Source: Comamonadaceae bacterium | GTDB taxonomy: Bacteria > Pseudomonadota > Gammaproteobacteria > Burkholderiales > Burkholderiaceae_C | Reading direction: 5' to 3' | DNA: 34,207 nt | Assembly (NCBI GenBank): GCA_947463025.1 | Contig: CANHSE010000005.1 | Span: 1 to 34,207 of the forward strand | Shown here: in pieces, positions 8,527-17,411 of the stretch | How the letters are laid out: every line of letters begins with the position of its first letter | Numbering within the stretch: the stretch's first letter is position 1 | Notes under the pieces: generated by a model | What the model was told of the DNA's origin: nothing | The model's database searches: none | What the model saw: the letters and a program-made list of their open reading frames with translations, nothing else | Position numbers and translations under genes: made by a program

Positions 8527-10985
8527 ACACCGGCACGCTCCACCCCACGCGCTCGGCGGCCATTGAGGCGGGCACCGAGGTCGAAGAACGGCCCGTGGCC
8601 GATCCGACCGACAAGCCTCTGCACGCGATCACCGAAGACCCACGCTACATCGGCAAGAGCGTCGAGCGCCCGAGCGCGCGCAAGCTGGTGCAAGGTCAAG
8701 GCACCTACATCGACGACATCGAGCTACCGCGGATGGCCCACGTGGTGTACTGGCGCAGCCCGGTGGCACATGCCCGCATTCGCCGTATCGACGTCGCCGC
8801 CGCGCGCGCCATGCCGGGCGTGGTGATGGTGGCTGACGGACAGGATCTGGCCAAGATCTGCAAGCCCTGGGTAGCCGTGCTGGGCCACCTGGCCGGCATG
8901 AAATCGGCGCCCCAATACCCGCTGGCCGTGGACCGCGCCTGCTGGCAGGGCGAGCCGGTGGTGGCCATCGTCGCGGACACGCGCGAACAGGCGGAAGACG
9001 CATTGCAGCTGGTGCAAGTGGACCTCGAGGAACTCGAGCCCGTGGTCGACATGGAAACCGCGCTGGACGCCGCCACGCCGCTGATTCATCCCGAGCTGGG
9101 CGACAACCTGTGCTTTTCTCGTAGCCTCGATGTGGGTTCGGTGGACGAGGCCTTTGCGCGCGCCGATGCAGTGGTCGAGACCACCTTTGACTTCGGTCGC
9201 CACACGGGCGTCACGCTAGAACCGCGCTGCCAGATCGCCGACTGGAACCCCGGCGAGCAAAAGCTCACCGTCTACCACTCTTTCCAGGCCCCGCACATGA
9301 TGCAGGACCTGTACGCGCGCCAGTTCGACCTGCCCGAGCATGCGGTGCGCGTGGTGTGCAAGGAAGTGGGCGGCTCCTTCGGCATCAAGGTGCACGCCTA
9401 CCCCGATGACTTTGCGACCGTCGCTTTGTCGATGCTGTGCAAGCGCCCGGTCAAGTTCGTGGCCGATCGCATCGAGAGCTTTACCAGCGACATTCATGCG
9501 CGTCATCACCGCGTCAAGGCCCGTATCGCCGCCAGCAAGAGCGGCGAGATTCTGGCGTTTGACATGGACGACCTCACCGGCATCGGCCCGTATTCGATGT
9601 TCCCGCGCACCAGCGCGATCGAGGGCAACCAGGTGGTCAATCTGGTGGGCGGCCCCTACAAGCACCAGCATTACCGCGCGCGCCTGCAGGTGGTCTTCCA
9701 GAACAAGACACCCACCTGCCAGTACCGTGGCGTGGGGCACCCCATCGCCTGCGCAGTGACCGAGGGCCTGGTCGATCAGGCGGCCCGCGCCATCGGCATG
9801 GACCCGCTGGAGTTTCGCAAGAAGAACGTCATCCCCGACGATGCCTACCCGGCCACTGGCGCCAGCGGCATCAAGCTGGAGGTTCTGTCGCACGAAGCCT
9901 GCTTGCGCAAGATCGAGCAGTTGATGGACTACCCCAAGCTCAAGGCCGAAATCGCGCAGCTGCGTGAGCAAGGCATCTACCGCGGCATCGGCTTTGCGGC
10001 GCTGATCGAGTTGACCAACCCCAGCGCCGCGTTCTATGGCGTGGGCGGTGCGCGCATCGCCTCGCAGGACGGCTGCACCATGCGCCTGGACCCCTCGGGT
10101 GCGATCAGCGTCAGCGTCAGTGTGGGCGAACAGGGCCAGGGCAACGACGGCATCTACCGCCAGATCGCGGCAGATGCCGTGGGCGTGGACCTGGAGAAGG
10201 TGCGCCTGGTGCTCAGTGACACCGACGTTACTCCGTATGGCGGTGGCACCTGGGCCTCGCGTGGGGCCGGTGTGGGCGGCGAAGCGGTGCTGCTGGCGGG
10301 TCAGGCGCTGCGCGCCAATATCCTGCAGGTGGCGGCGGTGATCCTCAAGCGCGACGCCGCCGGCCTGGCCGTGCGCCGTGGCCAGGTGGTCGATGCGGCC
10401 ACCCTGGCGCCTGTACTGGACTTCCCTGAGCTCGGACGCGTGGCTTACTTCCGCTCTGACATGCTGCCCAAGGACTTCACGCCCGAGCTCATGGTCACGC
10501 GCCACTACGCGCAGCGTGACTATCCCTTCATCTTCACCAACGGGGTCCAGGCCTCGTATGTGGAGGTCGACCCGGACACGGGCTTCGTCAAGCTGCTCAA
10601 ACACTGGGCGGTGGAAGACTGCGGCCGCGTGATCAACCCCCAGCTGGTCGACGAGCAGATTCGCGGTGCGATCGTGCAGGGCATTGGCGGCGCGATGCTC
10701 GAGGAGTGCCTCTACGACGAGCGGGGTCTCATGATCAACGCCAGCATGGCCGACTACCTGGTGCCTATGAGCGGCGAGATGCCCGACATCGAAGTGGCCC
10801 ACGTGCAAACGCCCACCCGCAGCAGCCAACTGGGGGCCAAGGGCGCGGGCGAGGCCGGCACAGCCGGCGCGCCGGCGGCGGTGATGAACGCGATCAACGA
10901 TGCGCTCGCACCGCTCGATGCGCAGTGCTGGTCACAGCCACTGACGCCCGAGAAGATTCTTCGCGCACTGGGCCGGGTGGGCTAA
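8523..10985 (+). CDS. Molybdopterin-binding large subunit, xanthine dehydrogenase/aldehyde oxidase family (CoxL-like, not canonical CODH)
   Basis: EVGGSFGIKVHAYPDD, GEQGQGNDGIYRQIAAD, GAKGAGEAGTAGAPAAVMNA (catalytic Glu motif); active-site loop CQYRGVGHP rather than AYxCSFR or AYRGAGR. Confidence 0.93.
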   Translation: MNTGTLHPTRSAAIEAGTEVEERPVADPTDKPLHAITEDPRYIGKSVERPSARKLVQGQGTYIDDIELPRMAHVVYWRSPVAHARIRRIDVAAARAMPGVVMVADGQDLAKICKPWVAVLGHLAGMKSAPQYPLAVDRACWQGEPVVAIVADTREQAEDALQLVQVDLEELEPVVDMETALDAATPLIHPELGDNLCFSRSLDVGSVDEAFARADAVVETTFDFGRHTGVTLEPRCQIADWNPGEQKLTVYHSFQAPHMMQDLYARQFDLPEHAVRVVCKEVGGSFGIKVHAYPDDFATVALSMLCKRPVKFVADRIESFTSDIHARHHRVKARIAASKSGEILAFDMDDLTGIGPYSMFPRTSAIEGNQVVNLVGGPYKHQHYRARLQVVFQNKTPTCQYRGVGHPIACAVTEGLVDQAARAIGMDPLEFRKKNVIPDDAYPATGASGIKLEVLSHEACLRKIEQLMDYPKLKAEIAQLREQGIYRGIGFAALIELTNPSAAFYGVGGARIASQDGCTMRLDPSGAISVSVSVGEQGQGNDGIYRQIAADAVGVDLEKVRLVLSDTDVTPYGGGTWASRGAGVGGEAVLLAGQALRANILQVAAVILKRDAAGLAVRRGQVVDAATLAPVLDFPELGRVAYFRSDMLPKDFTPELMVTRHYAQRDYPFIFTNGVQASYVEVDPDTGFVKLLKHWAVEDCGRVINPQLVDEQIRGAIVQGIGGAMLEECLYDERGLMINASMADYLVPMSGEMPDIEVAHVQTPTRSSQLGAKGAGEAGTAGAPAAVMNAINDALAPLDAQCWSQPLTPEKILRALGRVG

Positions 10986-10991
10986 AGCGCG

Positions 10992-12041
10992 CTAAAGAAT
11001 CCGGTTGAACCACAGCACCGACAGCCCGGCCGACAGCACGGCCAGGGCGGCGGCCAGCAGCGCCAGCAAGCCCGACACCTCGGTCTCTTTTTTCTCGACG
11101 GTCAGGCGCGTGCTCAGGGTCTCGTAGACCTTCTTGAGGTCTTGTGCGGTGCCGGCGTAGAAGTATTCGGCGCCGGTCTTTTGGGCGATCTGTTTGAGCG
11201 TTTCTTCGTCCAGCCGCACGCGCATGGACCAGCCCTCGAAGCCGATGGTCTCGCCATCGACCGTGCCGATGCCCACCGTGTAGACGCGCACCCCGCGTTC
11301 GGCGGCCAGCTTGGTGGCCTCCATCGGATCCACGCCGGTGGTGCGCTGGCCGTCGGTCAGCATGATGATGGCTGCCGAGGTGTACGAGCCGGGCGGAACC
11401 GGGGTGAAGGGTTTTTTCTCTTTCTCTTTCTTCTCAGCGTCGATGGCCATTCCGCGCATGCGGTCGCGGTTGTTTTGCATCAACTGCAGGTCGATGTGGC
11501 CGTCGTCGGGGAATAAGGTGGCCAGCGACATCACGATCGCGTTGCCCGTCGCGGTGCCACGCTGCATCTGGAAGCGATCGATGGCGGTGATCAGGTCTTC
11601 GCGGTTGACGGTGGCCAGTTGCGCGACCTGGGCCGAGCCGGCGAAAGCCACGATGCCGACCTTGACGTCACGCGGCAGGTCGCCCAAAAAAGCTTTGGCC
11701 GCATTCTGGGCGGCTACCAGCCGATTGGGCTGAACGTCGGTGGCCCGCATGCTGCCCGAGACGTCCATGGCCAGGATGATGGTCTGCTGCGTCGAGGGCA
11801 GGGTGATGGTGGCCACCGGGCGCGCGGCGGCCAGCAGCATGGCCGCCAGGGCCAGCAGAAACAGCACCGGCGGGATGTGACGGCGCAGGCCGGGCCCGCG
11901 CCCCAGCGCCTCTTTCACGATCGCCAGCGACGCATAGCGCACCGCCAGCTTCTTCTTGCGTCGAAGCAGGAGTAGGTACAGCAGCACCAGCAGCGGCAGC
12001 AGCAGCAGGAGCCAGAGTTGTTGGGGCCAGAGAAAGTGCAT
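10992..12041 (-). CDS. VWA domain-containing protein (BatA-like), membrane anchored
   Basis: MHFLWPQQLWLLLLLPLLVLLYLLLLRRKKK N-terminus; MIDAS-like DVSGSMRATD; C-terminal TM. Confidence 0.92.
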   Translation of the reverse strand: MHFLWPQQLWLLLLLPLLVLLYLLLLRRKKKLAVRYASLAIVKEALGRGPGLRRHIPPVLFLLALAAMLLAAARPVATITLPSTQQTIILAMDVSGSMRATDVQPNRLVAAQNAAKAFLGDLPRDVKVGIVAFAGSAQVAQLATVNREDLITAIDRFQMQRGTATGNAIVMSLATLFPDDGHIDLQLMQNNRDRMRGMAIDAEKKEKEKKPFTPVPPGSYTSAAIIMLTDGQRTTGVDPMEATKLAAERGVRVYTVGIGTVDGETIGFEGWSMRVRLDEETLKQIAQKTGAEYFYAGTAQDLKKVYETLSTRLTVEKKETEVSGLLALLAAALAVLSAGLSVLWFNRIL

Positions 12042-12059
12042 GGCAAGCAGGGCGGGCCT

Positions 12060-13037
12060 TTAGGCTGCCCGTTTCAGGTGGGTCGGGAGGCTGCCGGAGG
12101 AAAGACGGCTGCGGCGCTTGCGTAGTTCGACAAAGCGCACCAGGGCATCGACCAGATCGTCGTCGGTGACGAGTTCGAGCGTGTCCACGCCAGCGCGCGC
12201 CAGGCCTTCGCGCAGTTGCGTCTCACCCTGCGCAGCCAGGCGCGCAAAGCGCTCGCGAAAGCCTGCATCGTGCGTGTCCACCAGTAACTGCTCGCCGCTC
12301 TCGGCATCGCGCAGCGTCAGCAGCCCCAGATCGGGCAGCGTCTGCTCCATCGGATCGAGCACGCGCACAGCCACCACCTCGTGGCGCTGCGCCAGCCGCG
12401 CCAGGGCCTGCTCCCAGCCAGGTTCGCTGATGAAATCCGAGACGACAAACAGCGTGGAGCGCCGCTTGATCACGCCCGCCGCCGCATCCAAAAGGTCACG
12501 CAGGCGTGTCGTGCCGGTGTTGGCAGGGGGCGGGCGATGCGCGAGGCTGTGCAATAGGTGCAGCACATGCCGGCGGCCATTGCCGGTGGGAATGACGGTA
12601 TCGACCCCCGCGCCATAGAGCAGCGCGCCAACCCGATTGCCATGGCGCGTGAGCAGGCGCGCCAGCACGGTGGTGAAGTCGGTGGCGAGATCGCGCTTGC
12701 GTCGCTCGCGCGAGCCGAAATCGATCGAGGGGCTCAGGTCCACCAGGAACCAGGCGGCCATCTCGCGGTCTTCGGTGAACACGCGCACATGCGGTGTGCC
12801 GTGGCGTGCGGTGACGTTCCAGTCGATGTGGCGCACATCGTCGTGGTGCTGGTACTCGCGCAGATCGGCCAGGTCCATGCCGTGCCCGCGCATCAGGGTG
12901 CGGTAGTCGCCTTGCAAGAGGCCATCGAGCCGGCGAATGGTCGTCCACTCCAGGCGCCGCAGCGTCTGTTCGGCCTCACCCGGACGGGGCGCGGCCTGGC
13001 GCTTGCCCGGGCTCGAATCAGGCGGCGAGCTTGTCAT
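12060..13037 (-). CDS. DUF58 domain-containing protein
   Basis: DLREYQHHDDVRHIDWNVTARHGTPHVRVFTEDREMAAWFLVDLSPSIDFGS is typical of DUF58; overlaps moxR. Confidence 0.92.
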   Translation of the reverse strand: MTSSPPDSSPGKRQAAPRPGEAEQTLRRLEWTTIRRLDGLLQGDYRTLMRGHGMDLADLREYQHHDDVRHIDWNVTARHGTPHVRVFTEDREMAAWFLVDLSPSIDFGSRERRKRDLATDFTTVLARLLTRHGNRVGALLYGAGVDTVIPTGNGRRHVLHLLHSLAHRPPPANTGTTRLRDLLDAAAGVIKRRSTLFVVSDFISEPGWEQALARLAQRHEVVAVRVLDPMEQTLPDLGLLTLRDAESGEQLLVDTHDAGFRERFARLAAQGETQLREGLARAGVDTLELVTDDDLVDALVRFVELRKRRSRLSSGSLPTHLKRAA

Positions 13038-14028
13038 GTTCGAGTGGACGCGGCGGTGCAGGGATCTTGGCCATGATCTGGCCGATCAGGGCGTCGGCGT
13101 CCAGGCCCTCGGACAGCGCCTCATAGGACAGCACCAGCCGGTGACGCAGCACGTCGGCCACCAGATCGGTCATGTCCTCGGGCAGGGCGTAGCTACGACC
13201 GCGCATCAGCGCCAGCGCCCGCGCGCCCTCGGTGAGGTTGATGGTGGCGCGGGGGCTGGCGCCAAAGGTGATGAAGCGGGCGAGATCGGCCAGGCCATGG
13301 CGCGCCGGATCGCGCGTGGCCGATACCAGTTTGACCGCGTATTGCACCAGCGAGGGATCGACATACACGCCGCGGCATTCGCGTTGCAGGGCCGCCAGTT
13401 GCTCGGTGGTCGCTACCGCCGAGACCGTGACCGCAGGCCCCGTGACCCGCTCGACGATCACGTATTCCTCTTCGTCGGTCGGATAGTCGACCAGCACCTT
13501 CATCATGAAGCGATCGACCTGGGCCTCAGGCAGCGGGTAGGTGCCCTCGGTCTCGATCGGGTTTTGGGTGGCCATGACCAGAAAGGGATTGGGCACGCGG
13601 TGGGTCTCGCCGGCGATGGTGACCTGGCGCTCCTGCATCACCTCCAGCAGCGCGCTTTGCACCTTGGCCGGCGCGCGGTTGATCTCGTCGGCGAGCAAGA
13701 GGTTGGTGAACACCGGGCCGAGCGTGGTGCCGAAGTCGCCGGTGCGCTGGTTGTAGATGCGCGTGCCCACCAGGTCGGCGGGCACGAGATCGGGCGTGAA
13801 CTGGATGCGTTTGAACTGCCCGCGCACCGTGCCCGCCAGCGTCTTGACCGTGAGGGTCTTGGCCAGGCCCGGTACGCCCTCGACCAGCAGGTGACCCTGG
13901 GCCAGTATGGCCACCATCACCCGTTCGAGAAAGCGGTCCTGGCCCACAACGACGCGTTTGACCTCATAGAGGATCTGCTCCATCAGCTTGGCGGTGGCGG
14001 GATCGGGGGTGGACAGGTGGGGGGTCAT
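13018..14028 (-). CDS. MoxR family AAA+ ATPase
   Basis: GVPGLAKTLTVKTLA Walker A, LLADEINRAPAKVQSALLEVMQERQVTI, VMATQNPIETEGTYPLPEAQVDRF. Confidence 0.95.
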   Translation of the reverse strand: MTPHLSTPDPATAKLMEQILYEVKRVVVGQDRFLERVMVAILAQGHLLVEGVPGLAKTLTVKTLAGTVRGQFKRIQFTPDLVPADLVGTRIYNQRTGDFGTTLGPVFTNLLLADEINRAPAKVQSALLEVMQERQVTIAGETHRVPNPFLVMATQNPIETEGTYPLPEAQVDRFMMKVLVDYPTDEEEYVIVERVTGPAVTVSAVATTEQLAALQRECRGVYVDPSLVQYAVKLVSATRDPARHGLADLARFITFGASPRATINLTEGARALALMRGRSYALPEDMTDLVADVLRHRLVLSYEALSEGLDADALIGQIMAKIPAPPRPLEHDKLAA

Positions 14029-14061
14029 GGGTGTGCGGATCTCTGGGAGGGGTGAGCGGAT

Positions 14062-15084
14062 TCAGAAGGGTGGCATGCCGGCGGCCGAGGCCGCGCTTTC
14101 GATCGGCACGGCGAAGCCGATGCCCAGGAAGGTGCGCGCCGAGGTGGGGTTGAGGATGGCGGTGACGATGCCCACCACCTCGCCATCCATCGTGACCAGC
14201 GGCCCGCCGGAATTGCCCGGGTTGGCGGCGGCGTCGAACTGAATCAGGTTACGCATGTCCTGCTGGCCCTCGGGCGAGCGGAACACGCGGCCCAGGCCCG
14301 AGACCACGCCGCCCGAGGCCGAGGGGCCGATGCCGAAGGGAAAGCCCACCGCCAGCACCTTATCGCCTGGCGCGAGGTCTCGGGTGGAACGCATCGTGGC
14401 AGCGATCAGGTCGTCGGGGATCTTGTCCGCCTGCAACACCGCCAGGTCATTTTCGGCTTGCACTGAGCGCACATAGGCCGAGGCGACGAGTCCGTCCTGG
14501 AAGGTGACCTCGATGCGGTCTGCGCCCGCCACCACATGCAGATTGGTCAAGATGATGCCCTTGTCGACGATCACCACGCCGGTGCCCACGCCGAGCTCGA
14601 CTTCCTCGTTGCTCGCGGGCGCGCTGGCTGCAGCCTTTGGGGGCTTGGCGCCGGGCGTGCTCCCGGCTGCGGGCTTGCCCCCCGGATGGGGCTTGATGCG
14701 GTCGGCGCGCACATACCCGACCACGCGCACCACCGAGGGTCGGATGTTGTCGTAGGCCTTGGCGTATTCGGAGGGCAGGTTCTGGGTCGACAGCGTCTTG
14801 AGCACCGCGGCATCGATGTCTTCCTGCGTCAGGCGCCGCTGCCCCGGCCCGAGCTGCAGGGACAAGTTCCAGGCCAGCAGACCAGCCAGCAGCAGCACCA
14901 TGAGCCACAGCCACTCGGTGGGCGAGGGTTTGCGCAGGCGCTTGGTGCTTGAGGGGGGTCTGGGCGTCTCGGGGGGCTCTGCGCTGGGGCCAGAGCCCGC
15001 GCCCGAGCGATCTGCAGCCGCACCCGCCTGCGCCTGCGCCGGGGCGCTGGGGCGGCTGGAACTGTATAGGGCTTGCCTGCGCAT
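14062..15084 (-). CDS. Membrane-anchored trypsin-like (S1C/HtrA-type) serine protease without an evident PDZ domain
   Basis: TM LWLMVLLLAGLLAWNLSLQL; triad motifs TNLHVVAGAD (His), ENDLAVLQAD (Asp), NPGNSGGPLV (Ser). Start MRRQALYSSS at 15084 preferred over 15132. Confidence 0.9.
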   Translation of the reverse strand: MRRQALYSSSRPSAPAQAQAGAAADRSGAGSGPSAEPPETPRPPSSTKRLRKPSPTEWLWLMVLLLAGLLAWNLSLQLGPGQRRLTQEDIDAAVLKTLSTQNLPSEYAKAYDNIRPSVVRVVGYVRADRIKPHPGGKPAAGSTPGAKPPKAAASAPASNEEVELGVGTGVVIVDKGIILTNLHVVAGADRIEVTFQDGLVASAYVRSVQAENDLAVLQADKIPDDLIAATMRSTRDLAPGDKVLAVGFPFGIGPSASGGVVSGLGRVFRSPEGQQDMRNLIQFDAAANPGNSGGPLVTMDGEVVGIVTAILNPTSARTFLGIGFAVPIESAASAAGMPPF

Positions 15085-15181
15085 CCGGCACCTCGAAAAA
15101 ACTGCGGAGAGCGGAAAAAACGTGACGAACACGGTATCACGGATCCCTGGCCCCTGCAGAGGTTTACGGCATCATCGGACG

Positions 15182-16021
15182 ATGTCGGTCTGGATCGATA
15201 CCCACTGCCACCTCGACGCGTCCGAGTTCGCGACAGACCGCTTGGCGGTGCGTGCGCGTGCCGCGCAGGCCGGCGTGGCGCACTGTGTGCTGCCGGCCGT
15301 CTGCGCCGACCATTTCGAGAGCATCCGTGCGCTGGCCCACCAGGGGGGTGACAGCTATGCCCTGGGCATCCATCCGCTGTACACACCTGCCGCGAAGGCG
15401 TCTGACCTTGAGCGTCTGGACCAGGCGCTCAGCGCGCACCGTGATGACCCCCGACTGGTGGCGGTGGGCGAGATCGGACTCGATCATTTCGTGCCGGGCC
15501 TGGATCGCGATCGGCAGAATTTCTTTTACATCGAGCAATTGCGCCTCGCCCAGCACCATCGCTTGCCGGTGATCCTGCATGTGCGTCGCTCGGCCGACGC
15601 GCTGCTGGCGGCCTTGCGCCGTATCCCGGTCACGGGCATCGCCCACGCCTTCAATGGCAGCCTGCAGCAGGCGCGAGCCTTTGTGGACCTGGGTTGGCGC
15701 CTGGGCTTTGGCGGCACGCTGACCTACGAGCGCGCATTGCAGATTCGGCGGCTGGCGACCGAGTTGCCCTTGTCCGCGCTGGTGCTCGAGACCGACGCGC
15801 CCGACATGCCGCCTCACTGGCTCTACCGAACGGCGCAGGCGCGCGCACAGGGTCAGGCACAAGGCCGCAACGAGCCCGAGCAATTGCCCGCCATCGGCGC
15901 GGTGCTGGCCGGCCTGCGCGGTCTCGCGCCGCAGGCGCTGGCGCAGGCCACCTGCGACAACGCGATCGCAGCCCTGCCCCGCCTGGCGGGCCTGGTGACC
16001 ACAGAAGACAGCTCGCGATAA
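15182..16021 (+). CDS. TatD family hydrolase
   Basis: MSVWIDTHCHLDASEF, GEIGLDHF, LPVILHVRRS, AHAFNGS, ETDAPDMPP. Confidence 0.93.
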   Translation: MSVWIDTHCHLDASEFATDRLAVRARAAQAGVAHCVLPAVCADHFESIRALAHQGGDSYALGIHPLYTPAAKASDLERLDQALSAHRDDPRLVAVGEIGLDHFVPGLDRDRQNFFYIEQLRLAQHHRLPVILHVRRSADALLAALRRIPVTGIAHAFNGSLQQARAFVDLGWRLGFGGTLTYERALQIRRLATELPLSALVLETDAPDMPPHWLYRTAQARAQGQAQGRNEPEQLPAIGAVLAGLRGLAPQALAQATCDNAIAALPRLAGLVTTEDSSR

Positions 16022-16800
16022 TGGCCCTCACTTTGAAAGCCCGCTCCACGCCAACGCGCCTGCCCGACGTCAACTTCTCTGACTACGGCAACTTGCGTTA
16101 CCTGCACCTGGGCACCGAATGGGTGCAGGGATCGATGCGTCTGGATGCGCCCTTCGATCTGGATCTGGAGTACGTGCAGCGCATGATGGCCTGGCTGCTG
16201 TTCGTCGATCCGTCCTCGGTGGCCCGGCGCCACGCGATGCAACTGGGGCTGGGCGCCGGTGCGCTCACCAAGTTTTGCCGCAAGAAGCTGCGTATGGCGA
16301 CCACCGCGATCGAGCTCAATCCGCAGGTGATCGCCGCGTGCCGACTCTGGTTCAAGTTGCCGCCCGATGACCAGCGCCTGTCCGTGATCCTGGGCGATGC
16401 CGCGCAGGTGGTGGCCTCGCCGCACTGGCAGGGCCGAATCGATGCCTTGCAAGTGGATCTGTATGACCAGGAAGCCGCCGCACCCGTCTTGGACAGCGAG
16501 GACTTTTATGCCGACTGCCGGCGCCTGCTCACCGAGGACGGCGCCATGACGGTCAACCTGTTTGGGCGTTCTTCGAGCTACGAACGCAGCCTGGCCAAGA
16601 TCGCGGCGGCCTTCGGAGCCAACGCAGTTTGGGCCTTCAAGCCCACGCGGGAAGGCAACACGGTGGTTCTCGCGCAGCGCACACCGCAACGCCCCAAGCG
16701 CATGCAGCTGGCGGCGCAGGCCGAGGTCGTTCAGGCCTGCTGGGGCTTGCCAGCGTCCAAATGGGTGCGCGCTTTCGGTCCGATCGCGGCCGAATACTAG
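16021..16800 (+). CDS. Spermidine synthase-like methyltransferase-fold protein
   Basis: LHLGTEWVQGSMRLDAPFDLDLEYVQRMMAWLLF...AMQLGLGAGALTKFCRKKL...TAIELNPQVIAACR...VDLYDQE; start codon overlaps the tatD stop (TAATG). Confidence 0.82.
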   Translation: MALTLKARSTPTRLPDVNFSDYGNLRYLHLGTEWVQGSMRLDAPFDLDLEYVQRMMAWLLFVDPSSVARRHAMQLGLGAGALTKFCRKKLRMATTAIELNPQVIAACRLWFKLPPDDQRLSVILGDAAQVVASPHWQGRIDALQVDLYDQEAAAPVLDSEDFYADCRRLLTEDGAMTVNLFGRSSSYERSLAKIAAAFGANAVWAFKPTREGNTVVLAQRTPQRPKRMQLAAQAEVVQACWGLPASKWVRAFGPIAAEY

Positions 16801-16907
16801 GGTCATCCCTTAGTCGTAGCGGCTTTGGGTAGGTGAAACCCACACCCTCAACCGGATGGGTTGCGCCGACAATCCGAGGCTGGATTGCGTAACCACGGAG
16901 ACCACGC

Positions 16908-17396
16908 GTGAAAATCAAAAGCGAGCGGAATTTTTATTCCGGGCTCATGTTCCTGATCATTGGTAGCGCCTTCGCATGGGGTGCCACCAAGTACACCGTG
17001 GGCCAAGCCGCCCGCATGGGGCCCGGCTACTTCCCCTTGATGCTGGGGATCGTGCTGGCCATTTTGGGCGCAATCGTCCTGTTTGACTCCCTGGTCGTCG
17101 AGACCGAAGACGGTGAGAAGGTGGGCAAGATCGCCTGGCGCCCGCTGTGCTTCATCGTCGGCGCCAACCTGGTCTTCGGCTTTCTGCTCGGGGGTGTGCC
17201 TGCCCTGGGTATTCCGGCCATGGGCCTGATCGTCGCCACGTACGGCGTGGTGCTGGTGGCCGCCCAGGCCGGCGACCAGTTCCGGATCAAGGAGGTCCTG
17301 ATCGTGGCCACTATCCTCGCGGCACTCAGCTACGTGGCCTTCATCAAGATCCTCAAGCTGCAATTTCCCGTCTGGCCTTCCTTCATCGTCGGCTAA
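16908..17396 (+). CDS. tctB: Tripartite tricarboxylate transporter TctB family protein
   Basis: Small four-TM protein, YFPLMLGIVLAILGAIVLF, immediately upstream of tctA. Confidence 0.9.
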   Translation: MKIKSERNFYSGLMFLIIGSAFAWGATKYTVGQAARMGPGYFPLMLGIVLAILGAIVLFDSLVVETEDGEKVGKIAWRPLCFIVGANLVFGFLLGGVPALGIPAMGLIVATYGVVLVAAQAGDQFRIKEVLIVATILAALSYVAFIKILKLQFPVWPSFIVG

Positions 17397-17411
17397 AGGC
17401 GCTGTCACATC

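Noticed and set aside
10107-10127. Short gtcagc tandem repeat (atcagcgtcagcgtcagtgtg)
   Set aside because: In-frame SVSVSV coding sequence in the large Mo subunit; only about three imperfect units.
9216-10829. 537-aa minus-strand ORF antisense to the Mo-hydroxylase large subunit
   Set aside because: Antisense shadow ORF with no recognisable domain.
8523-10985. Carbon monoxide dehydrogenase large subunit
   Set aside because: Lacks the form I AYxCSFR motif; called only as an XDH/CoxL-family hydroxylase.
11400-11450. Pyrimidine-rich tract (ttttttctctttctctttcttctc) as a possible repeat or regulatory element
   Set aside because: It encodes a Lys/Glu-rich segment (EKKEKEKKPF) within the VWA protein, so it is explained by coding.
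16801-16907. Imperfect palindromes upstream of tctB (e.g. CAACCggatgGGTTG)
   Set aside because: Short, and no matching regulator gene is adjacent; not strong enough to call as an operator.
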